Below the pieces are notes generated by a model, which searched no databases, was not told where the DNA came from, and worked only from the letters and a program-made list of their open reading frames with translations. A DNA stretch of 64,000 nt from Oscillospiraceae bacterium (lineage in GTDB: Bacteria; Bacillota; Clostridia; Oscillospirales; Acutalibacteraceae). Made by a program: the position numbers and the translations under genes. This document shows, one piece after another, positions 24,350-33,380 of the stretch (the first letter of the stretch is position 1; the number at the start of each line of letters is the position of its first letter). The stretch lies in the NCBI GenBank assembly GCA_015066105.1, contig SVOY01000006.1, positions 1 to 64,000 on the forward strand, written 5' to 3'.

Positions 24350-26179
24350 GAAACGGCAAGGTTGTGCTTTTGTTTTTTATGTTCTGTAATGTTTTTATCA
24401 ACACTTCGGACGCTCCTTTTACAAGGCGGCTTTTAACAGCCATAGCTTCCCGGACGCTCCGAAGGCGCTAGGCCTTGTTACTTTGCCCGAAGCGGCAAAG
24501 TAACCAAAGTGCTTTTTGTGGTTACAGGAAGTCAGCACTATTTTAATCAAGGGCCATAAATGGCTTTCAAAGCCATAAGGCTCCAAGGCTCCGGACTTCG
24601 CCGTCGCATGACCCACTCACACCAGGGAATAAACGTCATCTTTACCGAAAGGAAATACTTCGCTTGTATAAATAAAGGCAATCTGTACAACCTTGGCGTA
24701 AAATATAGCTTAAAAGCCCACGGAGCGGTCTGCGACTGTCGGGTACACGGTGACAAAACTGCTGACCGTAAAGCCAGACGAGCAGTAACCTTAATAAAAG
24801 CGACGGATTGAGCGGACTCATTGGTAGGATGTGACTTTAAACAGAGCTGTCCGTGAGCTTTTTCGGTAAAGCAGACGAGTAGTAAATGAAAATTTTCCGT
24901 AGAGCAGATGAGTTGTTTATATAACACACCTATAATAATGTAACTCAGCTTGTTTTTACTTGAAGTGTACAAGCGGAAAATTTTCCTCTGCACGGCTTAT
25001 TTCATCCCAAAAGCGTGCTTTTGGTTACTTTTGTCACAAGCGACAAAAGTAACACCTCTTGCGGTCCCCAAAATTCATAACGGCTTGGAGCGCCTATGAA
25101 TTTTGACCGCTACGCCATCCTCACCTCGCTGTATCCGCCACCGGCGGCGCTTCGGTGACGATGCCTCGCCGGCCTGAGGCGGTAGAACCTTAAATTCACA
25201 TCCGCGAAGAAACAAAAGCACAGCCTTGCAGTTTCGATAATCTGCTCCATCAGTGCGTTCTGCTACTATCGGGCGCACAGAGACAAAACTGATATATATA
25301 ATGTCAGAGAGTTCGTGATAAAGTTTTTTATCAACACTTCGGTCGCCCCTTTTACAAGGCGGTATTTAAGAGCCGTTGTTCCCCGGACGCTCCGAAGGCG
25401 CTAGGCCTTGTTACTTTGCCCGAAGCGGCAAAGTAACCAAAACGCTTTTTCGGTTGCAGGAAGTCAGCACTATTTTTAATCAAGGGCCATAAATGGCTTT
25501 CAAAGCCGTAAGGCTCCAAGGCTCCGGACTTCGCCGTCGCATGATCCACTCACACCAGGGAATAAACGTCATCTTTACCGAAAGGAAATACTTCGCTTGT
25601 ATAAACATTTTCAATAATAAAAAAATCGTACAACCTTGGCGTAAAACATAACTTAAAAAGCCTACGGAGCGGTCTGCGACTGTCGGGTACACGGTGACAA
25701 AACTGCTGAGCGTAAAGCCAGACGAGCAGTGACCTTAATAAAAGCGACGGATTGAGCGGACTCATTGGTAGGATGTGACTTTAAACAGAGCTGTCCGTGA
25801 GCTTTTTCGGTAAAGCAGACGAGTAGTAAATGAAAATTTTCCGTAGAGCAGATGAGTTGTTTATATAACACACCTATAATAATGTAACTCAGCTTGTTTT
25901 TACTTGAAGTGTACAAGCGGAAAATTTTCCTCTGCACGGCTTGTTTCATCCCAAAAGCGTGCTTTTGGTTACTTTTGTCACAAGCGACAAAAGTAACACC
26001 TCTTGCGGTTCCCAAAATTCATAACGGCTTGGAGAGCCTATGAATTTTGACCGCTACGCCATCCTCACCTCGCTGTATCCGCCACCGGCGGCGCTTCGGT
26101 GACGATGCCTCGCCGGCCTGAGGCGGTAGAACCTTAAATCCACATCCACAAAGAAACAAAAGCACAGCCTTGCCGTTTC
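24350..26179. repeat. Tandem noncoding repeat pair bounded by 26-bp inverted repeats
   Basis: Two nearly identical noncoding copies (24392-25235 and 25325-26179) lie in direct orientation. The left boundary 24350-24375 is the inverted complement of 26154-26179 (25 of 26 bases match), and copy 1 ends in the same right-terminal sequence at 25210-25235. Internal palindromes include one around 24478-24506 (GTTACTTTGCC...GGCAAAGTAAC) and one around 25023-25050 (TTACTTTTGTC...GACAAAAGTAA). Open frames through it are short and disagree between copies. A diverged partial copy lies at 54240-54375. It looks like a nonautonomous mobile element or a structured RNA locus. Confidence 0.8.
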
Positions 26180-26260
26180 GAAAATACATCGCCTACGTAG
26201 CACACAAGGAAAACAAGCTGAGAAAAAACAAACCGAGCACTAAATAGCAACAAGCATAAA

Positions 26261-26292
26261 AAACCGCCCCGAAAATCGGGACGGTTTACTTG
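26261..26292. terminator. Terminator after the SDR pseudogene
   Basis: AAACCGCCCCGA...TCGGGACGGTTT stem downstream of the minus-strand pseudogene. Confidence 0.7.
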
Positions 26293-26314
26293 TTGTTGTG
26301 AAGCTTCTCCTGCC

Positions 26315-27110
26315 TTATCTCTTGAGCACAAGACCGATAGCAAACACCTGAAGATGTGCGGGTAACATATTAAGAAGCAGTAAAAGAGGATTGCGGTTGA
26401 TGTTGTAGATGTACTTGGGCTTTTTTGATTCAAGTGCCTCAAGTGCAAGCTCGGCAATTTTTTTCCGCAGGAACATGCTTTGCTTCAACGCTGTCAACAA
26501 TATTCTTGAAATTGCCGGCAGTGCTTTTGTAAAGCTCTGTTTTAGCGTGGAAGCGTTCAAGTGCAATGTTGGAAATGTTGAGAAGACCCGTTTTTACCGC
26601 ACCGGGACGGATGACCGAAACGGGGATGTCAAGAAGCTGAGCCTCCTGACGAAGGGAGAAGGCATATTTTTCAAGGGTTGTTTTTGTAATGCCGTAAATT
26701 CCCGTGAAGGGAAGAGGGTCAAGAGGGGCAAGCTCGCTTGTGGTGATGATAATGCGGCTGCCGGTGAAAAGGAGAGGCTTGAAAACCTTGTTGATACGGT
26801 AAACACCGAAAACGTTTACATCAAAAATCCTGACAAAACGCGCTTCGTCCATTTCAATAAGTGAGTCAAGGTCATAAATGCCTGCAGTATGTATGATTGC
26901 GGCAAGCTCCTTCGCTTAGCCCTTGATTTTTTCATAAACCTCTGTAACAGAGTCCATGCTGGTTACATCACATTTGTAAAGGCTTACGTTGCCGTAGTCC
27001 TCGCCCTCGTTGTAGTCAAGGCCGAAAACACGGTAGCCCTTTTCGTTGAGAAGGCTGCAGATTGCCTTGCCCATTCCGCCGGTTGCGCCGGTTACAAGCA
27101 CGTTCTTCAT
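26315..27110 (-). pseudogene. Short-chain dehydrogenase pseudogene (one stop, one frameshift)
   Basis: The reading frame starts at 27110 (MKNVLVTGATGGMGK, an SDR nucleotide-binding motif) and meets an in-frame TAA at 26916-26918. It continues in the same frame (AKELAAIIHTAGIYD, then the rest with Y-G-I-T-K as the catalytic Tyr-Lys pair) to a poly-A run near 26455-26462, where one extra base shifts it. The remaining frame runs to 26315. Restored, it would be about 264 residues, the usual SDR length. The start overlaps the stop of the DtxR-type gene (ATGA), so it was the second gene of that operon. Both lesions could be sequencing errors, but two together suggest real decay. Confidence 0.8.
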
Positions 27111-27496
27111 TTCGTTCCTCCTGTAATTTTTTTGTGATTTAAAAAGCTTTCTTTTATCGCTTCAAAGCTCTCCTTTGAAATTACGTGCTCAATTCTGCAG
27201 GCATCCTCTGAGGCAATCTCCTCGGGCACACCTATTGCAACAAGGCAGCTTGTGAGCATTGTGTGCCTTTCAAAAAGCTCCTCGGCAATTTTTCTGCCCG
27301 GCTCAAGCAGGGTGATGTTTCCGTCGCCCATTACCTCAATATAGCCGTTTTCTCTGAGGTTTTTCATTGCAACGCTTACGCTCGGCTTGGAAAATCCGAG
27401 CTCGTTTGCAATGTCTATTGAACGGCAGGAGCCTTTGTTTTTATGCAGAATATATATTGTTTCAAGATAATTTTCCTGAGACTGTTGAATTTTCAT
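27107..27496 (-). CDS. DtxR/MntR-family metal-dependent regulator
   Basis: 129 residues. The winged helix is at about 5-60 (SIDIANELGFSKPSVSVAMKNL), followed by a metal-binding and dimerisation region with candidate ligands E8, E12, H78, E/H near EHVIS and downstream Glu residues. No SH3-like third domain, so it is of the short MntR type. It would repress Mn or Fe uptake when metal is bound. Its operon partner is the broken SDR rather than a transporter, which leaves its targets open. Confidence 0.85.
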   Translation of the reverse strand: MKIQQSQENYLETIYILHKNKGSCRSIDIANELGFSKPSVSVAMKNLRENGYIEVMGDGNITLLEPGRKIAEELFERHTMLTSCLVAIGVPEEIASEDACRIEHVISKESFEAIKESFLNHKKITGGTK

Positions 27497-27568
27497 TTTC
27501 TTCAGCCTTTCAATTTATTTTGTGAAATTTGTCGGCCCTTCGGCCCTTGTAAAGCTCTGCTTCGCCGC

Positions 27569-28546
27569 TTACTGCTTTATCTGTCTTATATCCTTGCCGC
27601 AGAAGGCGAGGGGGAAGCTGCTGCCGAAAAGGCGTGAAGCAATGCGCTGAGTATATTTTTCGTAAATTTCGTCCATTTCAAGGTTGGTGCTGATTATGGT
27701 GGGCAGACCCTTGAGCATTCTTGAATTGAGTATATCGTGAAGTGCGGCGGTTGTGAACTGGGTTGTGAATTCAACTCCGAGGTCGTCAATGATAAGAAGG
27801 TCTGCGTTTATTATTGCATCCTTTTCGCTTTCCTCTGTGCTTCTTCTGCCAAAGTGCTCTCTTTCAAGCTTTTCCATTATGCTCTGAATACTGCCGTAGT
27901 AAACGTCGTAGCCGCGTTCAATTACCACGTTTGCAATGGCGAGGGAGAGGTGGGTTTTGCCGAGTCCCGTGCCGCCGTACATGGTGAGACCCTGAGCTTT
28001 TTTGGTAAAATGGTTTGCGTAGTCCTTGCAGAAGTTGAAAACGCTTGCCATATGCTCACGCTGACTCACACCGAGCACGGGGTCAATAACATCAGGATAA
28101 AACTCGAGTGAAAACTTTTCAAAGGTGCTCTTTTTCACGGGGGTTGCTTCGCCCAAAAGAGCCTTGGCCTGGGCTATTACCTCTTTTTTCTGACATTCGC
28201 AGAAGTAGCCGTCGTGGGAGCCCGTATCCTTACAGATGGGGCAGGTGTATTTTATTTCAAGGTAATCCTCGGGCAGACCCGCCGCTTTAAGAAGCACCTT
28301 TTTTCTTTCCTGGGCCGCAAGGCTTTTTACGGAAAGGTTACGGATAAAGCTCTCTGCGTCTGCACCCATACCGAGAGCCTTGACGGCATCAAGACCGTAG
28401 GAGGCTATTTCGTCTTCAATTTGTGCAATTTCGGGGCAAAGTGAAATTGCCTTGAGCCGGCGGGCGTCATTTTCGCTTTCTGCCCTTTTTTTGCGGCCTT
28501 CAAGCTCCGCCTTGGCTCGCTGATAAACTATCTGCTTGTATGCCAT
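27569..28546 (-). CDS. DnaC-like ATPase / helicase loader with zinc ribbon
   Basis: 325 residues. The N-terminal helical part and a zinc-ribbon-like CPICKDTG...CEC (about 118-135) precede an AAA+ domain with Walker A GGTGLGKTHL and Walker B LLIIDDLG, then a sensor-type GLPTIISTN. It belongs to the DnaC/DnaI/IstB group that loads the replicative helicase. The next gene upstream encodes a DnaD-domain protein, the usual Firmicute primosome pair. The absence of an adjacent transposase argues against IstB. Confidence 0.9.
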   Translation of the reverse strand: MAYKQIVYQRAKAELEGRKKRAESENDARRLKAISLCPEIAQIEDEIASYGLDAVKALGMGADAESFIRNLSVKSLAAQERKKVLLKAAGLPEDYLEIKYTCPICKDTGSHDGYFCECQKKEVIAQAKALLGEATPVKKSTFEKFSLEFYPDVIDPVLGVSQREHMASVFNFCKDYANHFTKKAQGLTMYGGTGLGKTHLSLAIANVVIERGYDVYYGSIQSIMEKLEREHFGRRSTEESEKDAIINADLLIIDDLGVEFTTQFTTAALHDILNSRMLKGLPTIISTNLEMDEIYEKYTQRIASRLFGSSFPLAFCGKDIRQIKQ

Positions 28547-28561
28547 TTCGTCTCACTTCCT

Positions 28562-29620
28562 TCAATCCTCCTCTGAGGGGGGAACATATTTGATGTTGGT
28601 AGCCTTTTTTGTGAATGCGCTTACGTCAAAGGTGGGCTCGCGTCTTTCACCGGGAGGCTTCTGCTTAATGCTTTTTGCGGGTGCGGCCTTAGCCTTCTGC
28701 TGCTGCCACTTTATTTTTTCTCGCTGAATATCCTGCGGTGTTTTAACTGCGTTTCTGTGCCAGCTTGAAAGCACCTTATCCATATATTCAAAGCTGATTT
28801 TTCCCGTGTTGTCGATTGCCTCCTCATAGGCAAAGTAAATCATATCGGTGCTGAAGCCGTATTCCTTTGTCCACGCGGTGAGCATACGCCTTTGCTTTTG
28901 GGTGGGGTTTTTGTTGGTGATTTCCGTCATTGAACGGAGCTTCTGCCAGGCCTCGTCAACAACATTGTGGCTTTCGATATATTCTATGGCGCCCTCAATG
29001 CTGTCAATCTCAAGCTCGCTCCATTCTCTGCCCGTTTTTGAAATTGCGGCAAAGCCCGTTTTTCCCTTGTTTTTGTTATACTCAATAGCCATAAGTATAA
29101 CCTCAACGGGCAGGCCGTAGCTGTCGTGCATCATAATGAGGGTTGACTGACCGTCATAGCCCACGGTTTTGCCGAGAATGTTCTGCGCCTCGGCAAAAAG
29201 CAGTCGCAGCTGCTCGCTTTCCTGAAGCCTTGCGGCAACCTGCTCGTGGCTCGGCTTTGTTACGGGTATTTCCTCAACCCTTTTAACTGTTTGTGCGGGT
29301 GAGGGTGCTGCGGGTGCGGCTGTTGCCGGAGAAGCCTCTGCCTGTTTGGGTGCCGTTACGGGCACTACGGGGGCTGAGTCGCCCTTTACAAGCAGGCCCC
29401 TTTCAGCCCAGAAAATAAGCGCATCGTCAATATCCGCCTCGTCGTAGCCTGTTGCCCGTGAAATATCGGCAAGGGTTATGTCGGTATCCGTGGCGTGCCT
29501 GAGCATATACAAAAGTGTTTTCAGCTGAAGTGCCGAGGCAAGGCGGAGATTATCGTCAACAACGGCAGTGGGTACTGCAAAAATCCCCGTAAAGGCAAGG
29601 GGGTTGATTTTATAATTCAT
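28562..29620 (-). CDS. DnaD-domain replication initiation protein
   Basis: 352 residues. An N-terminal winged-helix-like part (1-80) is followed by an Ala/Pro-rich linker (about 85-120) and two DnaD-type helical modules (about 130-205 and 225-300). The YxxxIxxW-like motif appears as FEYMDKVLSSWHRNAVKTPQ. DnaD proteins help open origins and recruit the helicase loader, here encoded 15 bp downstream. The C-terminus is basic. It follows glnA by 17 bp in the same direction. Confidence 0.88.
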   Translation of the reverse strand: MNYKINPLAFTGIFAVPTAVVDDNLRLASALQLKTLLYMLRHATDTDITLADISRATGYDEADIDDALIFWAERGLLVKGDSAPVVPVTAPKQAEASPATAAPAAPSPAQTVKRVEEIPVTKPSHEQVAARLQESEQLRLLFAEAQNILGKTVGYDGQSTLIMMHDSYGLPVEVILMAIEYNKNKGKTGFAAISKTGREWSELEIDSIEGAIEYIESHNVVDEAWQKLRSMTEITNKNPTQKQRRMLTAWTKEYGFSTDMIYFAYEEAIDNTGKISFEYMDKVLSSWHRNAVKTPQDIQREKIKWQQQKAKAAPAKSIKQKPPGERREPTFDVSAFTKKATNIKYVPPSEED

Positions 29621-29637
29621 TGTGATTTCTCTTTCGA

Positions 29638-30969
29638 TTAGTATTTACCGAGGTACTTGTCGATTTCCCACTGTGAAACGCGGGTGGAGTATTCCCTCCA
29701 TTCCTCCTGCTTTGCCTCGATATATTTTTTATGTACGTGCTCACCCATGGCTTCTTTTGCAAAGTCGCTTGCAATGAATTCCTTTGTTGCCTCGCGGAGG
29801 GTTTTGGGCAGTGAGTGGATGCCTGCGGCCTTTCTCTCCTCGGGGGTGAGGTCAAAGATGTTTGAATCCTTGGGCGGGGGAGGAAGCATACCCTTTTCCA
29901 CGCCGTCAAGGCCTGCCTGAAGCACTGCGGCCATGGCAAGGTAGGGGTTTGCGGCAGGGTCGGGGTTACGAAGCTCAATTCTTGTGCCCGTGCCTCTTGC
30001 GGTGGGAATACGGATGAGGGGACTTCTGTTCTTTGCCGACCAGGCAATGTAAACGGGAGCCTCGTAGCCGGGAACAAGTCTCTTATATGAGTTGACTATG
30101 GGGTTTGTAAGGATGGTGATTGCCTTGATGTGGTGCATAACACCTGCAATGAAGCTGTAGGCAACCTCTGAAAGGCCTGCGCTGTCGCTCTCGTCACAGA
30201 AAACATTTTTGCCGTTTTTGAAAAGTGAAAGGTTGATGTGCATACCGCTGCCGCAGATGCCGTAAATGGGCTTGGGCATAAAGGTTGCGTAAAGACCGTG
30301 ACGGTTTGCAAGGTTTTTAACAACATACTTGAAGGTCATAACGTTGTCGGCCGTGCGCAGAATTTCGTCATACTTGAAGTCGATTTCGTGCTGTGCCGTT
30401 GCATTTTCGTGGTGAGAGGCTTCAATTTCAAAGCCCATCTTTTCAAGGCAAAGGCAGATTTCCTTGCGGCAGCCCTCGCCTCTGTCAACGGGGCCGAGGT
30501 CAAAGTAGCCGCCCATATCGTAGGATTTTGTGGTTGCCTTGCCGTGCTCGTCAAGGTGGAAGAGAAAGAATTCACATTCGGGGCCTACATAGCAGTCAAA
30601 GCCCATATCTGCCGCCTTTTTGATTGCACGGCGGAGAATGTAACGGGGGTCGCCCTCAAAGGGAGTACCGTCTGATTTGTAAACATCGCAGATAAGTCTT
30701 GCGGTTTTACCCGATTCACAGTCCCAGGGGAGAATTACAAAGGAGTCAAGGTCGGGATGAAGCTGCATATCGCTTTCTTCAATACGCACAAAGCCGTCGA
30801 TTGATGAGCCGTCAAACATACATTTGTTGTCAAGGGCCTTTTCAAGCTGACTTACGGTGAGGCAAACGCTTTTGAGTGTGCCCATAATATCGGTAAACTG
30901 AAGATTGATGAAGCTTACTTTTTCCTCTTCGCAGATTCTTACAATATCTTCTTTTGTGTAATTTCTCAT
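29638..30969 (-). CDS. glnA: Glutamine synthetase, type I
   Basis: 443 residues from MRNYTKED. AAAAGGAG precedes 30969, while the in-frame ATG at 30993 lies inside the previous gene. The beta-grasp N-domain (FINLQFTDIMG, MFDGSSIDGF) and catalytic domain (GPECEFFLF, GSGMHINLSL, NRSPLIRIP) are complete. It condenses glutamate and ammonia with ATP. Length and lack of an obvious adenylylation-loop Tyr fit the GlnA group of Gram-positives (GSI-alpha), which is feedback-controlled rather than adenylylated. It is preceded by a CofE-like ligase gene with a 14-bp gap. Confidence 0.93.
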   Translation of the reverse strand: MRNYTKEDIVRICEEEKVSFINLQFTDIMGTLKSVCLTVSQLEKALDNKCMFDGSSIDGFVRIEESDMQLHPDLDSFVILPWDCESGKTARLICDVYKSDGTPFEGDPRYILRRAIKKAADMGFDCYVGPECEFFLFHLDEHGKATTKSYDMGGYFDLGPVDRGEGCRKEICLCLEKMGFEIEASHHENATAQHEIDFKYDEILRTADNVMTFKYVVKNLANRHGLYATFMPKPIYGICGSGMHINLSLFKNGKNVFCDESDSAGLSEVAYSFIAGVMHHIKAITILTNPIVNSYKRLVPGYEAPVYIAWSAKNRSPLIRIPTARGTGTRIELRNPDPAANPYLAMAAVLQAGLDGVEKGMLPPPPKDSNIFDLTPEERKAAGIHSLPKTLREATKEFIASDFAKEAMGEHVHKKYIEAKQEEWREYSTRVSQWEIDKYLGKY

Positions 30970-30983
30970 TTTTCTACTCCTTT

Positions 30984-31682
30984 TCAGTTGCATTTGCGGA
31001 TAATGCCCATAGGTGTCTGCTCGCTGGATTGACCGAGAGGATTGTCCTTGAGAATTTTAACATAAAGGTCTCTGTCCGCAGAGGGTGAGGATGCGCCGAG
31101 AATGTTGCCGCCGAGGTCGTTGATATCGGTTACTATTACCTCGGCACCGACTGCATCGCTTACCTTTTTTGAAACCTCATCGGGGTTGAGGGGGGCAAGG
31201 GATACACATTCGTTATACGGGGGGAGTGTGCAGTCGCAGGGGCCGTCGATGCTTCTTGCCTTTTCGCCTGCAATCATATAGAACCAGCCGCGCTTGCCGA
31301 GCACCTTGCCTATTGCGGAAACACCTGCGGCAAAAAGGATACGGGGAACACCGCATTCCTGAAGGGCCATTTCCATTGTTTCGGGCATTGCAAGACCGAT
31401 GCCGTAGGGAGTTTTAAGCACGAATTTTGAAAGGAAGGTTGCAAGCTTCCTGGGGTGAATTTCCGAAAGGGGAATTGCACGGCCCTGGGTACAGCCTACA
31501 ATTTTTTCCGTTATGAAAAGCACATCGCCCTGCTGAAGGTGGGGCTTTGCGTATTTTACGGCAACATCAACGATGTCGTCCTTATCTGTGATAACATGGG
31601 TGCGAAGGCAGAGTCTGCTGTATTTTACGCCGTCTACCTCAATAACCTCGTTTTTACCGTCATTAACAATATAGTTATCCAT
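30984..31682 (-). CDS. CofE-like gamma-glutamyl ligase domain protein
   Basis: 232 residues related to F420-0:gamma-glutamyl ligase (PF01996). Recognisable parts are LQQGDVLFITEKIVG near 51, PRKLATFLSKFV near 82 and VIVTDINDLGGNILGASS near 180, which carries the metal-binding Asp residues. Firmicutes without F420 carry this family, so the substrate here is probably not F420. Its position directly before glnA points to a glutamate- or glutamine-linked role, for example a gamma-glutamyl transfer; that is inference. Confidence 0.75.
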   Translation of the reverse strand: MDNYIVNDGKNEVIEVDGVKYSRLCLRTHVITDKDDIVDVAVKYAKPHLQQGDVLFITEKIVGCTQGRAIPLSEIHPRKLATFLSKFVLKTPYGIGLAMPETMEMALQECGVPRILFAAGVSAIGKVLGKRGWFYMIAGEKARSIDGPCDCTLPPYNECVSLAPLNPDEVSKKVSDAVGAEVIVTDINDLGGNILGASSPSADRDLYVKILKDNPLGQSSEQTPMGIIRKCN

Positions 31683-31733
31683 TATTTATCCTCCGTAAAG
31701 TTTTTTACTTTAGGTTTTGTTTTTCCGTGATTA

Positions 31734-33233
31734 TTATGCGTTGACCGCATCAACAAAGCGAAGGAAGGCGTTCATACCCTTTTCGCTTCTTTCGTAAACG
31801 CCTGCGTGCTCAAGCACCTTTGCAAACACCTTACCGGTTTCTGCTTTAAGGATTTCCGCCGTGTTTTCTGCCGTGAAGCTGTAGCTGCTTCTGAAGGAGT
31901 CTACCCAGGCGCTGTGCTTTGCGGTTTCTTCACATTGGTTAAGGTCTTCGCCTGAAAGAATGGCTTCTTCAACAAGCTTAAGCTCCTTTTTGAGCCTTGA
32001 GGGAAGCACGGCAAGACCCATTACCTCGATAAGGCCGATGTTTTCCTTTTTGATGTTGTGAAGCTCCTTGTGGGGGTGGTATACACCGTCGGGATGCTCC
32101 TCGGTTGTGATGTTGTTGCGAAGCACAAGGTCAAGCTCAAAAAGCTCACCGCGCTTTCTTGCAATGGGGGTGATTGTGTTGTGGGGTGTGCCCTCGGTTT
32201 CGGCAAAGATGAAGGCATCCTTGTCGGTATAGGCTCTCCATGCACCGAGAATCTTATCGCCCAGCTCAACGAGTCTGTCGCTGTTTTCACAGCTTATTCT
32301 GATAACGGACATGGGCCACTTCACAATGCCTGCCTTAACATCCTCAAAGCCCTTGAAGACAATCTCTTTTTCAACGGGAGATTTTGCCATGGGAAATTCG
32401 TAGTTGCCGCCCTGAAAATGCTCATGTGAAAGGATTGAGCCGCCCACAATGGGAAGGTCGGCGTTTGAGCCTACAAAGTAGTGGGGGAAGAGCTTTACAA
32501 AATCGAAAAGCTTTCTGAAGGCGGAGGCATCGATTTTCATCGGTGTGTGAAGTGAGTTGAAAACAATGCAGTGCTCGTTATAGTAAACATAGGGGGAATA
32601 CTGGAAGCCCCACTGTGTGCCGTCAATGGTGATGGGGATTATTCTGTGATTCTGCCTTGCAGGGTGATTCATTCTGCCGGCATAGCCTTCGTTTTCAATG
32701 CAAAGAAGGCATTTGGGATATGAGCTCTGGGGAGCATTCTTTGCCGCCGCAATAGCCTTGGGGTCTTTTTCGGGCTTTGAAAGGTTAACGGTAACGTCAA
32801 GCTCACCGTATTCGGTTTCGGTTTTCCACTTCATATCCTTTACAATGCGGTATCTTCTTATGTAATCCGTGTCGCGGCTTAATTTGTAGTAGTAATCCGT
32901 TGCTGCCTCGGGTGAAAGCTCGTCATAAAGCTCATAGAAGGTGTCAATAACCTCAGAGGGGCGGGGTACAAGTGCACTCATAAGCTTTGTGTCGAAAAGG
33001 TCGCGGCTTGTAATATCGTCGCCGATAAGGCCCTTTTGCACCGCATAGTCAAGAAGCTCGGCAAGGGTATCCTCAAGGCTTTCGCACACAAGGTCCTCTT
33101 CGGGTGCAGTGTATTCGTCAAGCTGAAGAATTTCCAGAAGGCGGTTGGTTGTATAAATCTTATCGCTTTCTTCAATAAGACCGCAGGAAAGGCCGTAGGA
33201 AACAAGCTTGTTTATTGAACTGTAAATTTTCAT
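31734..33233 (-). CDS. galT: Galactose-1-phosphate uridylyltransferase, class 2
   Basis: 499 residues of the Firmicute-type GalT, longer than the Escherichia coli class. Key segments are CLLCIENEGYAGRMNHPARQN, NSLHTPM, GSNADLPIVGGSILSHEHFQGG (the H-E-H active site, with the uridylylated His) and the C-terminal HPHKELHNIKKENIGLIEVMG. It exchanges UMP between UDP-glucose and galactose-1-phosphate in the Leloir pathway. I start it at 33233 (MKIYSSINKL) because GGGGG lies upstream. galK and galE are not adjacent. A TTGATT/TACAAT promoter lies on the minus strand around 33275-33310. Confidence 0.92.
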   Translation of the reverse strand: MKIYSSINKLVSYGLSCGLIEESDKIYTTNRLLEILQLDEYTAPEEDLVCESLEDTLAELLDYAVQKGLIGDDITSRDLFDTKLMSALVPRPSEVIDTFYELYDELSPEAATDYYYKLSRDTDYIRRYRIVKDMKWKTETEYGELDVTVNLSKPEKDPKAIAAAKNAPQSSYPKCLLCIENEGYAGRMNHPARQNHRIIPITIDGTQWGFQYSPYVYYNEHCIVFNSLHTPMKIDASAFRKLFDFVKLFPHYFVGSNADLPIVGGSILSHEHFQGGNYEFPMAKSPVEKEIVFKGFEDVKAGIVKWPMSVIRISCENSDRLVELGDKILGAWRAYTDKDAFIFAETEGTPHNTITPIARKRGELFELDLVLRNNITTEEHPDGVYHPHKELHNIKKENIGLIEVMGLAVLPSRLKKELKLVEEAILSGEDLNQCEETAKHSAWVDSFRSSYSFTAENTAEILKAETGKVFAKVLEHAGVYERSEKGMNAFLRFVDAVNA

Positions 33234-33380
33234 CTTTAAAACCCCCGTATTAAAATTGAACATAAAAACCTATTCATCATATTGTACACCAAAATAACAT
33301 TAAAAATCAACACATATTTGTGACAAAAACGGCAGAATAAGAATAATATATTAGTGAAAAACCATAACGGAGGTAATTTT

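Noticed and set aside
24392-26179. Protein-coding genes in the tandem repeat
   Set aside because: Frames are short, differ between copies and end at different places; no ribosome binding sites.
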